The position numbers and the translations under genes were made by a program. The notes beneath the pieces were generated by a model. That model was not told where the DNA came from and made no database searches. It saw only the letters and a list, made by a program, of their open reading frames with translations. This document shows positions 6,906 to 8,368 of a DNA stretch of 8,368 nt, piece by piece (position 1 is the first letter of the stretch; each line of letters begins with the position of its first letter). Where the stretch lies: NCBI GenBank assembly GCA_039029915.1, contig JBCCFD010000366.1, positions 1 to 8,368 on the forward strand, read 5' to 3'. The stretch is from QQUD01 sp039029915 (GTDB lineage Bacteria; Chloroflexota; Anaerolineae; Promineifilales; Promineifilaceae).

Positions 6906-6914
6906 TTCGGAACA
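6906..6914. repeat. Right 9-bp direct repeat (putative target-site duplication)
   Basis: TTCGGAACA directly follows the right terminal repeat and matches 6665-6673 exactly. It lies 7 nt before the valS -35 box. Confidence 0.65.
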
Positions 6915-6921
6915 CTTAATC

Positions 6922-6951
6922 TTGACAGCGGTAAACTTTTCAATTTATAAT
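6922..6951 (+). promoter_or_regulatory. Sigma-70 promoter of the valS T-box transcript
   Basis: TTGACA (6922-6927) and TATAAT (6946-6951) are both perfect consensus, separated by 18 bp. Transcription should begin near 6958, about 18 nt before T-box Stem I. A consensus promoter fits a gene controlled mainly by premature termination. Confidence 0.9.
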
Positions 6952-6975
6952 CGCCCCAAATCTTATAAACAAATC

Positions 6976-7260
6976 AGTAGGAAGAGTAGCTCGTTAGATG
7001 TTGACAGGAAAGATAGAGCCAAGACTGAAAGCTCTCGCAAACCGCTCTAACAGCGAAAGTCACCTGCTATGATTGCCGAAAAAATTTAGCTGATTAACCT
7101 TCACTTTAAAGTAGACCGGCACGGGTGCGCCCGTTATTGCGTTGACCTGATGTTTGTCAGGAAAAAAGAGCTTGGCGAATGGAAATTCGTTAAGAACTTG
7201 AGGTGGTACCGCGGAATCAAGCCCATTTCGTCCTCATGGATGAAATGGGCTTTTATATTT
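6976..7260 (+). promoter_or_regulatory. T-box riboswitch, valine-specific (GUC specifier)
   Basis: This leader senses uncharged tRNA-Val and allows transcription into valS. The Stem I base is AGTAGG (6976-6981) with CCTGCT (7063-7068). The specifier loop carries the AGTA (6985-6988) and GAA (7055-7057) S-turn strands and the specifier GTC (7059-7061) followed by A. The helix above is GCT-GTTAGA (6989-6991, 6993-6998) with TCTAAC-AGC (7046-7054). Linker stems lie at 7121-7134 and 7146-7161. The T-box core AGGTGGTACCGCGG (7201-7214) forms the antiterminator: TGAGG (7199-7203) with CCTCA (7232-7236), the 7-nt bulge TGGTACC (7204-7210), and GCGGAA (7211-7216) with TTTCGT (7226-7231). The bulge TGGT complements an ACCA tRNA end, as expected for tRNA-Val with A73. 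The antiterminator overlaps the terminator arm, so the two are exclusive. The distal Stem I details are not resolved by eye. Confidence 0.93.
7219..7256 (+). terminator. Intrinsic terminator of the T-box leader
   Basis: GCCCATTTCGTCC (7221-7233) pairs along its full 13 bp, with one G-T pair, with GGATGAAATGGGC (7238-7250) across a TCAT loop. TTTTATATTTT follows. It forms when charged tRNA-Val fails to stabilise the antiterminator, stopping transcription about 100 nt before valS. Confidence 0.93.
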
Positions 7261-7269
7261 TGGATTGCC

Positions 7270-7333
7270 AATTTACGATTTACGATTTATCCACATCCGC
7301 CGATCATAAATCCAAAATTGTCAATCGTAAATT
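7270..7333. repeat. Heptamer repeat and nested inverted repeat before valS
   Basis: ATTTACG is tandemly repeated at 7271-7277 and 7278-7284, with a degenerate third unit ATTTATC (7285-7291). AATTTACGATT (7270-7280) is the exact complement of AATCGTAAATT (7323-7333), and GATTTAT (7284-7290) of ATAAATC (7306-7312), so the spacer folds into a nested hairpin ending two bases before the ribosome site of valS. It resembles dispersed AT-rich short intergenic repeats. It lies after the terminator, so it is only in read-through transcripts, and it does not cover the ribosome site. Confidence 0.75.
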
Positions 7334-7348
7334 CAAGGAGTGATTCCA

Positions 7349-8368
7349 ATGTCTTTACCTAAGCGGTACAATCCGAGGACAACTGAGCCTCAACTGCGCG
7401 ATCAGTGGCTTGATGACGGAACTTATCATTTTGACCAAGCGTCTAGCCAGCCCATTTTTAGTATTGATACCCCACCCCCGACCGTTTCCGGTCACTTGCA
7501 TTTAGGGCATATTTATTCATATACCCAGACTGATTTTATGGCTCGGTTTTGGCGCATGAACGGCCGTTCCATCTTTTATCCCATGGGCTTCGATGACAAT
7601 GGCCTGCCCACTGAAAAATTAATCGAAAAGCGCGATGGCACCACAGTTCATGATATTGGACGGCAAGCGTTTATCGAACGCTGCTTAGCCATTAGCGAAG
7701 AAGCCGAGCAGGATTATAAAGCGCTGTGGCAGCGCATTGGGCTGTCAGTTGATTGGCGCTACAGCTATCGCACCATTGACGAAAAATCGCGGCGCATTTC
7801 CCAACGCTCTTTTGTTGAGCTTTTTAACCAAGGGCTGGCCTACCAAAAACAAGCGCCCACCATTTGGTGCCCTGAATGCCAAACGGCCATCGCCCAAGCA
7901 GAGCTAGATGATATGGATAAAGAGGCCAACTTTTACACCCTCGCCTTTTCTCTGCCGGATGGTCAAACATTGCCCATTGCCACGACGCGCCCCGAGCTAT
8001 TACCTGCCTGTGTGGCCATCTTTGTTCATCCTGAAGACGGCCGTTTCCAGCATCTAATCAAGAAAACCGCCACGACTCCGCTGTTTGGCAAAGCGGTGCC
8101 CATTTTGGCCGACCCACACGCCGACCCTGAAAAAGGGTCTGGTGCCGTTATGTGCTGCACCTTTGGGGATCAGATGGATATTCAGTGGTGGCAAACGCAT
8201 AGCTTGCCACTCATTGAGATGATTGGGAAGGACGGCCGTTTAACTGAAAATGGTCTGCAGTTCGCTAATTTATCAACAGGCGAAGCGCGCCAGCAAATCA
8301 TCAAAGCCATTGACGGTGAGGGGAAGCTGATTGACCAGACCCCTATCTCCCACACGATACGGGTTCAC
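7349..8368 (+). CDS. valS: Valine-tRNA ligase, archaeal-type, 5' part (cut by window end)
   Basis: Charges tRNA-Val with valine in the cytoplasm and edits mischarged threonine. The visible 340 residues run in frame to the last base; family members are roughly 800-900 residues, so about 40% is seen. The start ATG has AAGGAG (7335-7340) with an 8-nt spacer. The class I HIGH motif is HLGH (51-54) in SGHLHLGH. GFDDNGLPTE (80-89), the zinc-type WCPECQTAIAQAEL (173-186), ATTRPE of the editing domain (211-216) and GSGAVMCCTFGDQMDIQWW (263-281) follow. The DDNGLPTE and CTFGD-D-WW forms are those of archaeal and rickettsial ValS; the common bacterial form has WGTDHAGI-like and TPAHD segments. KMSKS lies outside the window. 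Control is by the T-box upstream, whose GUC specifier agrees with the product. Three ACGGCCGT octamers fall in this part. Confidence 0.95.
   Translation, partial: MSLPKRYNPRTTEPQLRDQWLDDGTYHFDQASSQPIFSIDTPPPTVSGHLHLGHIYSYTQTDFMARFWRMNGRSIFYPMGFDDNGLPTEKLIEKRDGTTVHDIGRQAFIERCLAISEEAEQDYKALWQRIGLSVDWRYSYRTIDEKSRRISQRSFVELFNQGLAYQKQAPTIWCPECQTAIAQAELDDMDKEANFYTLAFSLPDGQTLPIATTRPELLPACVAIFVHPEDGRFQHLIKKTATTPLFGKAVPILADPHADPEKGSGAVMCCTFGDQMDIQWWQTHSLPLIEMIGKDGRLTENGLQFANLSTGEARQQIIKAIDGEGKLIDQTPISHTIRVH

Larger units (their letters stand above)
692..8239. repeat. Highly iterated palindrome ACGGCCGT (15 dispersed copies)
   Basis: Copies start at 692, 869, 1434, 1667, 1777, 2325, 3011, 3147, 4308, 4468, 5659, 6136, 7560, 8037 and 8232. 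Chance would give about 0.13 in this length at equal base use. Many copies extend to AACGGCCGTT. All lie inside coding sequence (one overlaps a stop codon), in all five genes and on both strands; none lies in the 959-bp intergenic region. They encode mostly Asn/Asp-Gly-Arg or Thr-Ala-Val. The pattern parallels HIP1 (GCGATCGC) of cyanobacteria. Confidence 0.95.

Noticed and set aside
6509..6950. Several short overlapping open frames of 64-72 codons on both strands in the divergent gap
   Set aside because: They overlap one another, have no ribosome sites or protein motifs, and coincide with the inverted repeats and the mobile element.
7197..7221. CTTGA/TCAAG pairing as the T-box antiterminator
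   Set aside because: The canonical fold with the 7-nt TGGTACC bulge and downstream TTTCGTCC pairs better and matches the family.
7270..7333. Heptamer repeats as a CRISPR array
   Set aside because: Units are 7 bp and directly adjacent, with no spacers and no cas genes.
6403..7348. tRNA or rRNA gene in the intergenic region
   Set aside because: No cloverleaf with a GTTCRANNC T-arm; the structured RNA is the T-box leader.
7150..7362. 70-codon plus-strand open frame over the T-box leader
   Set aside because: It runs through the antiterminator, terminator and start of valS; the leader is explained as RNA structure.

Overview
The window most resembles a bacterial chromosome of the Chloroflexota (Anaerolineae-like). 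This is inferred, not proven. The evidence is a very large signalling ATPase of the EAD-nSTAND1-transmembrane-WD40 type common in filamentous Chloroflexota and cyanobacteria, a T-box riboswitch (known in Firmicutes, Chloroflexi and a few other phyla), an archaeal-type ValS, moderate GC with AT-rich gaps, and a highly iterated palindrome, ACGGCCGT, occurring 15 times, always inside genes.

Layout. Positions 1-103 are the tail of a gap with a weak hairpin. Four genes then lie on the minus strand, listed in their transcription order: the STAND ATPase (6389 down to 3291), a PfkB-family sugar kinase resembling KDG kinase (3274-2273, 16 nt after the ATPase stop), a class I SAM methyltransferase resembling phosphobase methyltransferases (2211-1432), and an M20-family metallohydrolase (1273-104). 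Each of the last three has a plausible Shine-Dalgarno. The first two look co-transcribed; the methyltransferase (61-nt gap) may be too; the M20 gene follows a 158-nt gap holding a polypyrimidine tandem repeat.

The 959-bp divergent gap (6390-7348) is the richest part. Next to the ATPase gene is about 220 bp without clear signals, then a host inverted repeat (6624-6672). Next is a previously unnamed candidate miniature transposable element of 232 bp (6674-6905) with 9-bp perfect terminal inverted repeats, flanked by 9-bp direct repeats (TTCGGAACA) and packed with internal hairpins. Eight bases beyond it lies a consensus sigma-70 promoter (TTGACA, 18 bp, TATAAT), then a complete valine-specific T-box leader (Stem I with GUC specifier, canonical antiterminator, competing terminator), then a heptamer/inverted-repeat spacer, then valS (7349, running off the window end).

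How the parts work together: valS is almost certainly switched on by uncharged tRNA-Val through the T-box. The STAND ATPase is a membrane-tethered, signal-dependent switch whose N-terminal effector-associated domain should recruit a partner not encoded in this window. The kinase, methyltransferase and hydrolase are small-molecule enzymes with no obvious shared pathway, so the minus-strand group does not read as a recognised defence or metabolic operon.
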